A stretch of DNA of 32,079 nucleotides from Verrucomicrobiota bacterium (GTDB lineage: Bacteria; Verrucomicrobiota; Verrucomicrobiia; Verrucomicrobiales; Akkermansiaceae): positions 1-32,079 of the forward strand of contig JAGWXY010000020.1 of assembly GCA_018969605.1 (NCBI GenBank), read 5' to 3'. This document shows, one piece after another, positions 24,129 through 32,079 of this stretch. The first letter of the stretch is position 1. Each line of letters begins with the position of its first letter. The translations under genes were made by a program, and so were the position numbers. A model generated the notes under the pieces. That model was given only the letters and a program-made list of their open reading frames with translations. It searched no databases and was not told the origin of the DNA.

Positions 24129-25175
24129 ATGATTCGGATCGGCCGCATAGATGGAATTGATGAAGACTCGCTTGCCTTGCTTGAGGCGGCGGGTTTTCAA
24201 AATGCAGCTTCGCTGGCTCGGATCACCCCCATTGCGTTGCAGCAGGAGTTGGCCGGCGCCAACCGTCTATTGCGCATCGTTCCGTCGGTGCCCGAGCCAT
24301 CGATCTTGGGGCAATGGATTGACAAGGCTCGGGAGCTTACCGGTGTTGGCGAAATGGTCCCCGAAGGTCCCTCCGCGCATGCAGCAGATGTCCGCCCCGC
24401 GGTTCTGGAGATGCTCAAGGCCGCACTAGTGGCAATCCCCCTGTCAGCACGCACCCTGGTCGAAAAAAATTTGGGTGTCAATGATGTGCCCTCTGCGGTC
24501 CCAATAAATGACTTCACACCCCGTTTGGTTGGACAAAGCGCTGTCGTTTCCCAAAGAGCGGCGGATGTCACCGCCGCCAGTGAATTTGTAAAGCTCTCAA
24601 AAACCGGCAGCGCAAAGTTTGAAATCCACGCGGCGCGCCTTCGCTCGACAGAAGACTATACGGATCCCTCAGCGCCCGCAATTGAAATTCAACCGCAGAA
24701 AGACGATGCCGATCGCCTTACGCTGCTTCGAACAGCGCGCAAGGAAACCAACAAGGGGCGCAACCCTAAATCCCGCAGGTATGTGCGCGGTGTTTTGCAC
24801 ACGAACCCTTTGCGCATTTATTGCGGCGCATTGGTTACTTTGTTGATGATGCTGATCATCCCCTTGGCGGCCGCCGCCACCTTTCTTTTGCTGTTTTCAT
24901 CCTATCAGCCAAAATTTTCCCCCTGGGCTCCCTCTTGGTTGATCGCACTGCCTATCGCGCTTCCTATCATCGGTGTGTTTTATATGTTTTTTGCTAACGA
25001 ATCGAGTTGCCGAATTTGCTGCCAAAAACTGTTTATCCCCAAGCTTCACCGGAAAGACTCGCGTGCTCATCATGTGAAAATGCTTGGTTACATTCTCCCG
25101 CTTTGTGTTCACATCATCCTGTTCCGCTGGTTCCGCTGCACCCATTGCGGCACACCGATCCGCCTCAAGGAATAG
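24129..25175 (+). CDS. Membrane protein with N-terminal helical domain and C-terminal paired CxxC motifs
   Basis: This 348-residue protein is unassigned but has clear parts. Residues ~5-50 (IDGIDEDSLALLEAAGFQNA, then SLARITPIALQQEL) resemble a helix-hairpin-helix domain of the DUF4332/RuvA type, which usually contacts nucleic acid or proteins. A variable, polar middle (50-220) follows. Residues 232-257 and 269-289 are membrane segments. The C-terminus has CRICC (294-298), AHH (313-315), a further hydrophobic stretch, then FRCTHCGTPIRL (336-346). The two Cys pairs probably form one zinc ribbon on the cytoplasmic face. It lies between valS and the lipoprotein gene, all on the same strand with short gaps. 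Function unknown. Confidence 0.8.
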   Translation: MIRIGRIDGIDEDSLALLEAAGFQNAASLARITPIALQQELAGANRLLRIVPSVPEPSILGQWIDKARELTGVGEMVPEGPSAHAADVRPAVLEMLKAALVAIPLSARTLVEKNLGVNDVPSAVPINDFTPRLVGQSAVVSQRAADVTAASEFVKLSKTGSAKFEIHAARLRSTEDYTDPSAPAIEIQPQKDDADRLTLLRTARKETNKGRNPKSRRYVRGVLHTNPLRIYCGALVTLLMMLIIPLAAAATFLLLFSSYQPKFSPWAPSWLIALPIALPIIGVFYMFFANESSCRICCQKLFIPKLHRKDSRAHHVKMLGYILPLCVHIILFRWFRCTHCGTPIRLKE

Positions 25176-25184
25176 CTCAAACCC

Positions 25185-25189
25185 GGAGG
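25185..25189 (+). promoter_or_regulatory. Strong ribosome binding site of the thioredoxin/SHD1 lipoprotein
   Basis: GGAGG stands 10 bases before ATG 25200. It is one of very few clear Shine-Dalgarno sequences in this window and fixes the start of the next gene. Confidence 0.7.
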
Positions 25190-25199
25190 TTTTTTCCGC

Positions 25200-26135
25200 A
25201 TGCGATCACTCAGCTCAGTTGTTTTTATTGCTGTGCTCGCACTGTGCTCCTGCGGCGTGCAGAAGCAGGATGACAAAAAATCCGAAGTCTCGCCCTTTGG
25301 TGCCAGCGGCATCCCACCGCAACTGCGCACCAAGCAGGACAATGCCGACGGTGCGCCAGTGGTCCCCGGAGGCAACACCGTGCCAGCCGTACCGACATCG
25401 GGGCTAACACCCGAAAGCGAAATTGTTTTCACCAACCCCGATGATCCCGACGCGGAGATCCCAGAGCTTTCCAAGCTGCTTGCCGAGGCACCAAAACGCC
25501 GCGGCCCGTGGGAGGTCAGCGAAACCATCGCCAAACGCCGGGCGCTGCGCGAAGGCAAACCGTTGCTGATCTGGTTTACCGACTCGGCCCAAAGCCCGAT
25601 GTGCAAGGCCTTGTCGCAGGAGCTTTTTTCCACGCCCGATTTTGAAAAGTGGGCTGGTGAAAAATTGGTGCGGCTGCGCGTCGATGCGAATGTCAAAATC
25701 GAGGATGAGAACCTCGGTCTCGACGCGAAGGAAACTCTGCGCGTCGACATGCAAAACCATGTGGCAAAGTTGAAGAAGCAATACCGCGTGTTGGGCCAAC
25801 CCTCGGTACTCATGCTTGGGCCGGGCGGTGAAATCATCGGCCGCTATCGCGGCTACAAGCGCGGTGAGGCGGATTACCTATGGGGTCAGATCAAGCATGC
25901 CGAGGCCGTCGCCACCGACACGCGCCGACAGTGGCGCGCCGACCTCGAGGCCAAGGGCTATCGCGAATGGAAAGACCGCAGCGGCCGCAGCGTGTTTGCC
26001 AAACTGACCGGATACGCGAACGGCAACCTCACGCTCATCGAACCCGACGGCACCCGCTCGCGAACCCGTGAAGACCGGCTCTCCGACGGTGACCGCACAT
26101 GGATCGCCGATCAAAAGAAATTGCGTGGAATGTGA
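25200..26135 (+). CDS. Lipoprotein with thioredoxin-like fold and C-terminal SHD1 domain
   Basis: This 311-residue protein has a lipoprotein signal (MRSLSSVVFIAVLALCSCG, lipidated Cys probably 18), so it acts outside the cytoplasm. A Pro/Gly-rich, unstructured stretch fills ~20-85. Residues ~100-240 read as a thioredoxin-like fold: EGKPLLIWFTDSAQSPMCK, then LVRLRVDAN, and YRVLGQPSVLMLGPGGEIIGR with the cis-Pro in GQPS. The CxxC pair is absent (SPMC has a single Cys), so ordinary disulfide reductase chemistry is unlikely. Residues ~255-311 (YREWKDRSGRSVFAKLTGY, then RLSDGDRTWI) form an SHD1 domain, common in Planctomycetes and Verrucomicrobia and thought to bind ligands or proteins. It converges on speA with a 14-bp gap. 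Confidence 0.83.
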   Translation: MRSLSSVVFIAVLALCSCGVQKQDDKKSEVSPFGASGIPPQLRTKQDNADGAPVVPGGNTVPAVPTSGLTPESEIVFTNPDDPDAEIPELSKLLAEAPKRRGPWEVSETIAKRRALREGKPLLIWFTDSAQSPMCKALSQELFSTPDFEKWAGEKLVRLRVDANVKIEDENLGLDAKETLRVDMQNHVAKLKKQYRVLGQPSVLMLGPGGEIIGRYRGYKRGEADYLWGQIKHAEAVATDTRRQWRADLEAKGYREWKDRSGRSVFAKLTGYANGNLTLIEPDGTRSRTREDRLSDGDRTWIADQKKLRGM

Positions 26136-26149
26136 TGCCGTGAGTTATC

Positions 26150-28102
26150 TCAGCTCTCGAAGTAAGTATAGCCAGCCAATCCTTCGCGATAGAGGTCGAG
26201 TATTTCGCGACGTTCCTTGGGTGAGATGCGACCATCGTTGACAGCCTTTTCGGCAAAGCTTCTGAAGCGCGAGACGAGCTCCTTTGGGTCGTATTCGACA
26301 TAGCTCAGCACATCAGCTACCGTGTCGCCCTCGACTTCGTGGGTGTAGACCGACTTGCCTTTTTCCAAGTGCACGCCGACGACATTGGTGTCGCCGAGAA
26401 GGTTGTGAAGGTCGCCGAGGGTTTCCTGGTAGGCGCCGACAAGGAAGACCGCGACATAGTAGGGTTCGTCGGGCTTGATCTCGTGCAGCGGTAAAATCTT
26501 TGCGACATCCTCCTTGTCGATGAAGCGGTCGATCTTGCCGTCGCAGTCGCAGGTGATGTCGGCGAGCACCGCGCGCTGGCGGGGTTTCTCGTCGAGGCGG
26601 TGGATTGGCATCACGGGGAAGAGTTGGTCGATTGCCCATGAATCGGGCAACGATTGGAAGAGCGAGAAATTGCCGTAGTAGAAATCGACGAGTGTCGACG
26701 ATAGTTCGCGCAGGTCCTCGGGGATGTCATCGAGTTGTGCGATGAGATTGGAGATGCGGGTGAGGATGTGCCAGAACCACGCCTCGGCAAGGCCGCGCTC
26801 GCGCAGCGTTGCATTGCCATAGAAAAACTGAGCGCGGACCTGGTCGCGGTAGTAGACCGCATCGTTGAAGCACTCTTGAAGGTTTTTTTTGCTCAGCGTT
26901 TTGTTCGCGTCGATGAGGTTGAGCAAATTTTGCGGCGCGTTTTCCGGCACGGGTGGTGCTTCGTCGCTGGTTTGCGCGCTGGTGACGTCGAGGATGTTGA
27001 AGACCAGCACCGAGTAGTAAGAAACCACCGCGCGGCCGGACTCCGATACAAGGCAGGGGTGGGTGATGCCGGCCTTGTCGCAAATTTGCGAAACCACCTC
27101 GACGATGTCGGTGCAGTACTCGGCGACCGAGTAATTGCAGGACGAATGGAAATTCGTGTGCGAGCCGTCGTAGTCGACCGCCATGCCGCCGCCGATGTCG
27201 AGCACGCCCATCGGCGCGCCTTCCTTGACGAGGTCGCAGTACATGCGCACTGCTTCGGTCGCTCCTTCGCGAATGGCGGCGATGTTCGGGATCTGCGAGC
27301 CTTGGTGATAGTGCAGCATCTTGAGGCAGCCAAGGTAACCGGTGGCCTTGAGGTGATCGACGACTTGGATCACCTGCGCGGCATTGAGGCCGAAGACGGA
27401 TTTATCGCCGGCGCTTTCCTGCCAGTGACCGGATCCGCGTGTTGAGAGCCGCACGCGCACGCCGAGGTTCGGCAGCACGCCGATTTTGCGCGAGCGTTCG
27501 AGAATCAGCTCCAGCTCGCTGGGCATCTCGAGCACAAGCATGATCTTGAGGCCCATCTTCTGCGAGTGCAGCGCGAGGTCGATGAACTCCTCGTCCTTGT
27601 AGCCATTGCAAATGATGAACGCCTCGGGGTCATTCATGTGCGCAAGCGCGGCGATCAGCTCCGGCTTTGATCCGGCTTCGAGGCCGTAGTGGTATTTTTT
27701 TCCGAACTCGGCGATTTCTTCGATGACCTGCCGCTGTTGGTTTACCTTGATCGGATAAACGCCGCGGTATTCGCCGCGATAGCCGCTGTCCTTGATTGCT
27801 TTGCGGAAGGATTCGTTGATCTCGGTGATGCGCGAGTGGAGCAGGTCGCGGAAGCGCAGCAGCACGGGCACGCGCGTGCCGCGATCGTGAAGGCCTTCGA
27901 TGATGTCGTGCAGCGAAACTTCCTTGCAGGCCTGATCGTCCCCGAGCTTGACCGTGACATGGCCCTTGCGGTTGACGCCGAAAAATCCGTGTCCCCATGA
28001 TTCCACGCCATAGAGCTCTGCCGATTGTTGCGGCGACCATGCGTTGGCGGATTCGAGCCGGCTGGTTTTGGCGACGGCAGCTGAGATGGCGGGTGGGGTC
28101 AT
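26150..28102 (-). CDS. speA: Biosynthetic arginine decarboxylase
   Basis: SpeA converts arginine to agmatine, the first step of the arginine route to putrescine and other polyamines. The 650-residue protein is full length. The PLP lysine is K119 in GVYPIKVNQQR. Other family blocks are LEAGSKPEL, LHYHQGSQIPNI, DIGGGMAVDYDGS (phosphate-binding glycines), SESGRAVVSYYSVLVF, and CDCDGKIDRF, which contains the conserved Cys near the active site, close to the C-terminal third. It lies 95 bp downstream of the TPR gene on the same strand and may share its transcript. The next steps (agmatine to putrescine) are not in the window. Confidence 0.96.
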   Translation of the reverse strand: MTPPAISAAVAKTSRLESANAWSPQQSAELYGVESWGHGFFGVNRKGHVTVKLGDDQACKEVSLHDIIEGLHDRGTRVPVLLRFRDLLHSRITEINESFRKAIKDSGYRGEYRGVYPIKVNQQRQVIEEIAEFGKKYHYGLEAGSKPELIAALAHMNDPEAFIICNGYKDEEFIDLALHSQKMGLKIMLVLEMPSELELILERSRKIGVLPNLGVRVRLSTRGSGHWQESAGDKSVFGLNAAQVIQVVDHLKATGYLGCLKMLHYHQGSQIPNIAAIREGATEAVRMYCDLVKEGAPMGVLDIGGGMAVDYDGSHTNFHSSCNYSVAEYCTDIVEVVSQICDKAGITHPCLVSESGRAVVSYYSVLVFNILDVTSAQTSDEAPPVPENAPQNLLNLIDANKTLSKKNLQECFNDAVYYRDQVRAQFFYGNATLRERGLAEAWFWHILTRISNLIAQLDDIPEDLRELSSTLVDFYYGNFSLFQSLPDSWAIDQLFPVMPIHRLDEKPRQRAVLADITCDCDGKIDRFIDKEDVAKILPLHEIKPDEPYYVAVFLVGAYQETLGDLHNLLGDTNVVGVHLEKGKSVYTHEVEGDTVADVLSYVEYDPKELVSRFRSFAEKAVNDGRISPKERREILDLYREGLAGYTYFES

Positions 28103-28197
28103 GGGAGGAAAAGTTTCGGCGATTCGGATTCAGGTTTCAAGTCAACTCGATCGCGCGGCGCTTGTCGAATGCGGTGGCGCGCGGAGCGTGGAGTGGA

Positions 28198-30597
28198 TCA
28201 GCGGGATTTCCAATCCGGAAACTCCGATTGCAACTGGCTGCGGTATTTTTCAGCCTGCGCGTTGTCGTCTTGCTCGGCGAGCGCCTTGATGAGTCCGGCG
28301 AGCGCCTTGGGCTTGAGCTCGCGGTCTTCGTGGAAGTTGACGACGATGAGGTATTCGGCAGCGGCTTTGCGCGGGTCTTTGGCCTTCATTTCGAGGTCGC
28401 CGCGCAGGATGCGGAGCCCTGCGCTGGTGCGGCCTTGCGGTTGGAGTTTCATTGCCTCGTCGGCGGCCTCGCGGGCTTCGGAAGCTCTGTCGAGCAGGAA
28501 AAGCGCGCGGCCGCGGTCGAGCAGCGAGTCGGCCTTCCATGTCGGATTGTCCTCGATCGCAAGCGCGTTATCGGCAGCGGTCAGCGCGCCTTCGGGGTTT
28601 TTGGTTTCGAGTCGTGCCTTGGCGAGGTAGCGCCAGACTTCCTTGGGCGACGAGCGTGGGTCATCGGGCGATGCGATGAGCGAGAGGCATTGGGCCGCGA
28701 GTTTGAAATCGCCGGAGTTGTAGGCCTGGATGCCGCACCATTGGAGTGTTTGGACCGGGATGTCGGAGGCAAAATCATTTTTGATCGCGAGTTGGATTTC
28801 GGCAGCGAGCTTCGGCGCGTCCTGTGCGGCGAAGTAACCCAGCGCGAGAAGAATGCCGGCGTGTTTGGTGTAGGCATCGGGGCGCAAGGTGCGTGCGGCT
28901 TCGAGGTGTTTGATCGACTCGCTGGCCTTGTTGCTTTTGACGAGCCCCCAACCGATCCAATAGCTGGCCTCAGCGCGCAGGTTGGCGCTGAGGTCGGAGA
29001 CATTTTTCAAAAGCCCCTGATAGCGGTTCATCATTTCCGCGATGTTGTTTTCCTTGCGGCTCAAGCGCGCCGATTCGAGCCACGCGAGTGATACCAAATC
29101 TTTCGGCGTCGATGGGTTGGCGATGAGCTGATCGTAATCGGCGAGTGCCTTGCGCGGCTCGGAGAGTTCGGCGTTGGCCGACGCGCGTTTGGCGATTGCC
29201 GAGGCAACGCGCGAATCATTCGGAAAGCGCGAGATGAATTCGTCGAACGAGCGAACCGCACCCGAGTGGTCGCCGGCTTCGGCAAGGCACCACGCGCGTT
29301 GATAGAGAAATCCCGGCAGGTTTTTTGCGCTGAGGAGAGACGCGTCGACCTGTGAATAGACCTTCGCGGCCTTGGCGGTTTCCTTTTTCGAAAACAACGC
29401 CTCAGCTTTCATCATCATGGCTGTGTGGATGCGCGTGTCCTTGGGGTAGGATTTTTTGTAAAGTTGCAGAAACGCATCAACCTGCTCCGGCACGAATTGT
29501 CCTTCGACTTGGAAGAAACAGAGCAGGCGGTGGTAGGCGGCGTCGAAGCTGAGCTCGCTATCGGCCTTGGCGAGCCGCTCGACTTCGCGAAACATCGGCA
29601 GTGCTTCGGGGTAGGACTTGAGCCGCATCAGCGCGCGGGCGGCGATCATCAGGCGCGCACCTTCCTTTTCGCCGGTGGCTTTCGATTCGCTGCTGCGGAA
29701 GATCCGCACGACCTCGCGGTAGTCCTTGCGCTCGAAGGCATTGCGCATCAGCACGGTCTGCGCCTCGGCGCGGAAGTCTTCCATGCCCGGCGTTTTCATG
29801 ATGAGGAAAAGGTGGCGGTCGGAGTCGGCGGAGCGGCCGAGTTTTGCCGCGGCGAGTGCGGCGGCGAGTGCGGCTTCGCCACGGACTTTTGGCGGTGCGT
29901 CGGTGGCGAGCACTTCCTCGAAGAGAACCAAGGCCTCTTGGAATTTTCCGTCGGCGGCGCTGAGTTGGCCGAGTGCGGTTTTTGCCTGCGGTGCGAAGTA
30001 GCTGCCGGCCGGGTCTTCGATGACCTTGCGCAGCGAGCCGATGGCTTCGCGTTCGCGGCCAAGCATGCGGTAGCAATTGCCGGCAAGGTAGTAGCCGCGC
30101 GGGCGCTCCTCGGCTTTTTCGGTGTTGGCCGCGTAGCGTTCGAACATCGGCGCGGCAAAGGCGTATTCGCCGCGATTGTAATGATCGGCCGCCAGAGTGT
30201 AGGCCGCTGCCGCGACCCACTTGCCTTTGCCGTAGCGGTTGATCAGCGTGCTGAAGCAACGCCTCGCGTCATCGATCATGCCCGATTGGTAATGGCTATT
30301 GCCAAGATACCACCACGCCTGCTCGGCCTTTGGATTGTCGGAAAACAGATTGAGGTAATCGGTGAAGATCATCGCCGCGCGCTGGTAGTACTCGGTGCGA
30401 TTGGCGAGATCGGTCGCGGATTGCGCCGAGTCATAAATGTTTTTTCCGCGAAGAAACAAATCGTTGGACGAATCGCCGGCTAGCACCGGGTCGACCGCTT
30501 GGGCGCGAGGCACCTGGGCGATCGCGGCGGCGCTCAACGCAAGACTAAGAACAATCGGGCGGGTCAGCATGGGAATGGCGGAAATCTGCGAAATCAT
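28198..30597 (-). CDS. Exported tetratricopeptide-repeat protein of an ExbB-ExbD operon
   Basis: This ~799-residue protein has a signal peptide and then many TPR-like helical pairs from about 60 to the end (for example AEQAWWYLGNSHYQSGMIDD, RPRGYYLAGNCYRMLGRERE, PGFLYQRAWCLAEAGDHSGA). It should be periplasmic or outer-membrane associated. Its ATG at 30597 overlaps the exbD stop (30594-30596), so it is translationally coupled to exbD; a second ATG at 30570 gives a more typical signal peptide. Together with exbB and exbD it forms a three-gene unit. By analogy with CpoB/YbgF of the Tol-Pal system, it probably links the proton-driven complex to the envelope. No catalytic motif is visible. Confidence 0.87.
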   Translation of the reverse strand: MISQISAIPMLTRPIVLSLALSAAAIAQVPRAQAVDPVLAGDSSNDLFLRGKNIYDSAQSATDLANRTEYYQRAAMIFTDYLNLFSDNPKAEQAWWYLGNSHYQSGMIDDARRCFSTLINRYGKGKWVAAAAYTLAADHYNRGEYAFAAPMFERYAANTEKAEERPRGYYLAGNCYRMLGREREAIGSLRKVIEDPAGSYFAPQAKTALGQLSAADGKFQEALVLFEEVLATDAPPKVRGEAALAAALAAAKLGRSADSDRHLFLIMKTPGMEDFRAEAQTVLMRNAFERKDYREVVRIFRSSESKATGEKEGARLMIAARALMRLKSYPEALPMFREVERLAKADSELSFDAAYHRLLCFFQVEGQFVPEQVDAFLQLYKKSYPKDTRIHTAMMMKAEALFSKKETAKAAKVYSQVDASLLSAKNLPGFLYQRAWCLAEAGDHSGAVRSFDEFISRFPNDSRVASAIAKRASANAELSEPRKALADYDQLIANPSTPKDLVSLAWLESARLSRKENNIAEMMNRYQGLLKNVSDLSANLRAEASYWIGWGLVKSNKASESIKHLEAARTLRPDAYTKHAGILLALGYFAAQDAPKLAAEIQLAIKNDFASDIPVQTLQWCGIQAYNSGDFKLAAQCLSLIASPDDPRSSPKEVWRYLAKARLETKNPEGALTAADNALAIEDNPTWKADSLLDRGRALFLLDRASEAREAADEAMKLQPQGRTSAGLRILRGDLEMKAKDPRKAAAEYLIVVNFHEDRELKPKALAGLIKALAEQDDNAQAEKYRSQLQSEFPDWKSR

Positions 30598-31013
30598 TGC
30601 TTCTTGGCGGGTGCCTGGGTCGCAAAGGAAATGTTCCAAATGCCGGCTTTCTGGCAGGTGTCGATCACTTCAACAATGCGCTGATAATCGACCTTGCCGT
30701 CGCCGCGGATGCGCACCGGCTGGTTCTCGAACTGCTTGGCGATCGCCGCAAGTTTCTCATGCAGCTTTGGCAGATCCATGTCCGATCCCTCGACGCGAAT
30801 CACGCGGTCGGGCAGCACATTGATGATGATTTCTCCGCGCTGGCGTTCCGGGTCGGCTCCTTCCTGCGCGGTGGGCACCGAGACATTGAGCTCGGTCTCC
30901 GAGCGGCTGAATTGCCAGCCGATGATGAAGAAGCTCAGCAGCAACAACAGGATGTCGATCATCGGCGCCAGTTGCATGGCGATCGGCGGCGGCTGACGGT
31001 TGGAAAATTTCAT
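30594..31013 (-). CDS. exbD: ExbD/TolR family biopolymer transport protein
   Basis: This 139-residue protein has the ExbD/TolR plan: a short cytoplasmic start, one membrane helix with the proton-carrying Asp (D20 in APMIDILLLLLSFFIIGW), and a periplasmic domain (about 40-130, with QRGEIIINVLPDRVIRVEGS and IRGDGKVDYQRIVEVIDTCQ, typical of the family). With ExbB it turns the proton gradient into motion that drives TonB- or Tol-type partners. It starts 12 bp after the exbB stop and its own stop overlaps the TPR gene start. No tonB gene is in the window. Confidence 0.93.
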   Translation of the reverse strand: MKFSNRQPPPIAMQLAPMIDILLLLLSFFIIGWQFSRSETELNVSVPTAQEGADPERQRGEIIINVLPDRVIRVEGSDMDLPKLHEKLAAIAKQFENQPVRIRGDGKVDYQRIVEVIDTCQKAGIWNISFATQAPAKKQ

Positions 31014-31025
31014 CCGCGCGGTGGA

Positions 31026-31811
31026 TTAGATGCCTTGCAGGTCGCGGCGCTTGGCCGAAACCGGAAGTTCGGCGTTTTTCTCGTCGTCATGTTGGGCGTG
31101 GAGCAGCGCGACAAAGTGCGTCGCTGCCGACTCGAGTTCCGAAATGCAGGTGTGCACGCGGCCGCGGAAAAACGAGTAAAAGATCAGCGCCACGAGGCTG
31201 ATTCCAAGACCGCCGGCTGTCGCGATGAGTGCCTCGGAGACGCCCGCGGCCAAGCCCATTTCCCGCACGCCTTGCACGCCGCCGGTGGAGATCTCGATGA
31301 AGGCCTTGATCATGCCGATCACGGTTCCAAGCAGCCCGACCATCGGAGCGATCGCGCCGATATCGGAGAGGTAGGTGATGCGCGAGGTCAGCAGTCCGGC
31401 TTGGCGCGAGCCTTCGGTTTGCGCGACTTCGCGCACATTTTCAAATGGCATGCTGGGATTGCCGTGCATGAACTCGAGGGTGTTTTGCACGATGCGCGCC
31501 ATGCATTCGTTGCGGCGGTGGCTTTGACCAATCAGGCCGGCGTAGTCGCGCTTGGCGATCATCGATTCGACCGTGGACATGAAGCGCTCGCTGACCACCG
31601 CGTTGCGGCGGATCGAGAGAAAATACAGTAGGATCAAAACTACCGTGATGATCGACAACAAGCCGAGCGGAAACATCATGAGCCCGCCCTTGGCGAGGAT
31701 CTCGAGAAAATCCATTTGTTTCACCGGTGCGGTAGCGGCCTTGGCGGTTTCGCCGTGGGCCAGCGACGCGGTGAGCAAAAATCCCGCAGCATATTGGATG
31801 GCACGCTTCAT
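31026..31811 (-). CDS. exbB: ExbB/TolQ/MotA family proton channel protein
   Basis: This 261-residue inner-membrane protein has a cleavable-looking signal peptide (MKRAIQYAAGFLLTASLAHG, 1-20), then a membrane helix at ~43-66. The conserved MotA/ExbB core follows: ITYLSDIGAIAPMVGLLGT, then VIGMIKAFIEIS, and LAAGVSEALIATAGGLGISL in the last two helices (~150-215). It is the proton-channel partner of the following exbD. N-terminal signal peptides are seen in a subset of ExbB proteins outside the Proteobacteria. It is the first gene of the exbB-exbD-TPR unit and has its own promoter just upstream. Confidence 0.93.
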   Translation of the reverse strand: MKRAIQYAAGFLLTASLAHGETAKAATAPVKQMDFLEILAKGGLMMFPLGLLSIITVVLILLYFLSIRRNAVVSERFMSTVESMIAKRDYAGLIGQSHRRNECMARIVQNTLEFMHGNPSMPFENVREVAQTEGSRQAGLLTSRITYLSDIGAIAPMVGLLGTVIGMIKAFIEISTGGVQGVREMGLAAGVSEALIATAGGLGISLVALIFYSFFRGRVHTCISELESAATHFVALLHAQHDDEKNAELPVSAKRRDLQGI

Positions 31812-31822
31812 GAGTGTGACGG

Positions 31823-31850
31823 ATTGTAATCGAACGACGGGTCAAGGCAA
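31823..31850 (-). promoter_or_regulatory. Candidate sigma70-type promoter of exbB
   Basis: On the minus strand TTGCCT (31850-31845) and TACAAT (31828-31823) are 16 bases apart. The start codon at 31811 lies only 11 bases after the second hexamer, so the transcript would have almost no leader. Hexamer match is good; function is inferred. Confidence 0.5.
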
Positions 31851-31872
31851 GCCCGCCGAATAGCGGTCCCGC

Positions 31873-32079
31873 TCGCAAGGTTGTCCGGGTTTTTCCTTGA
31901 TGCCTCCAAACCTCGCTCCCACCCTCCCTGCGACCAACCACATGGGCGTCATGGAATCCGGTGAGAACCCGGAGCAGTCGCGCTGCGGTATCCGGATACG
32001 AGTCCCCACCATGTCAATCGTCCGCAAGGGCGGTGAAGACGGGGATGAGGCATGAAGCCGGGAGCCCGAATACTTGCAC
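31873..32079 (+). ncRNA. Cobalamin riboswitch (cut by, or ending at, the window edge)
   Basis: The region carries the conserved cobalamin-riboswitch core: GGAATCCGGTGAGAACCCGG at 31953-31972, followed by GAGCAGTCGCGCTGCGGT, and the 3' block GAAGCCGGGAGCCCGAATAC at 32053-32072. The closing stem is visible: GCAAG (31875-31879) pairs with CTTGC (32073-32077), and CGGG (31886-31889) pairs with CCCG (32065-32068). It points to the right, away from exbB, and should control a gene just beyond the window, most often a TonB-dependent B12 receptor or a cobalamin transport or synthesis gene. The expression platform is outside the window. Confidence 0.88.

Noticed and set aside
22881-24200. 439-codon open frame on the - strand
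   Set aside because: It is antisense to valS and runs into the next gene's start; no domain is seen.
29425-30483. 352-codon open frame on the + strand
   Set aside because: It is the mirror of the TPR-repeat gene, whose repeats and coupling to exbD are convincing.

Overview
The window is high-GC bacterial DNA with ordinary housekeeping genes on both strands. It most likely comes from the Verrucomicrobia or a close PVC relative. This rests on the gene mix: a PEP-CTERM-like surface protein, a lipoprotein with a thioredoxin fold and an SHD1 domain, OpcA next to Zwf, few Shine-Dalgarno sequences, and short intergenic palindromes ending in CGCCCTACC or made of paired GCGGCGATC arms. Taxonomy is inference; there is no rRNA in the window.

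Layout. 1-1611 (+): the end of aroA, then cmk and plsC, closely packed. 1612-2286: an AT-rich gap, a small ribbon-helix-helix (RHH) protein and an intrinsic terminator. 2326-9637 (+): an exported protein translationally coupled to ygfZ, a Kef-type antiporter, tsaD, a phosphoglycolate-phosphatase-like HAD enzyme, a membrane-anchored coiled-coil/OmpA-like protein and a methyltransferase. 9662-16915 is a central-carbon block: opcA (-), ppc (+), zwf (-), and a single ORF that joins ribose-5-phosphate isomerase B to serine hydroxymethyltransferase (-). OpcA, Zwf and RpiB all serve the pentose phosphate pathway, Ppc refills oxaloacetate, and GlyA makes glycine and one-carbon units. 17021-17791: a 52-residue RHH gene with its own terminator, divergent from a gene that appears to join an HTH and an RHH domain. 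17823-19805 (-): a lipoprotein with many ankyrin repeats and a C-terminal L,D-transpeptidase domain. 19806-21395: repeat-rich spacers around a SUMF1-fold, PEP-CTERM-like exported protein whose candidate promoter has an 11-G tract in the spacer. 21396-26135 (+): valS, a membrane protein with paired CxxC motifs, and the thioredoxin/SHD1 lipoprotein. 26150-31811 (-): exbB, exbD and a large TPR protein as an operon, followed by speA. 31873-32079 (+): a cobalamin riboswitch that reads out of the window.

The most interesting points are the RpiB-GlyA fusion, the G11 tract placed exactly between promoter-like hexamers, the ankyrin/L,D-transpeptidase lipoprotein, the HTH-RHH regulator facing a mini RHH gene, and the B12 riboswitch divergent from an ExbB-ExbD-TPR energising module. 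No CRISPR array, transposase, rRNA or tRNA was seen.
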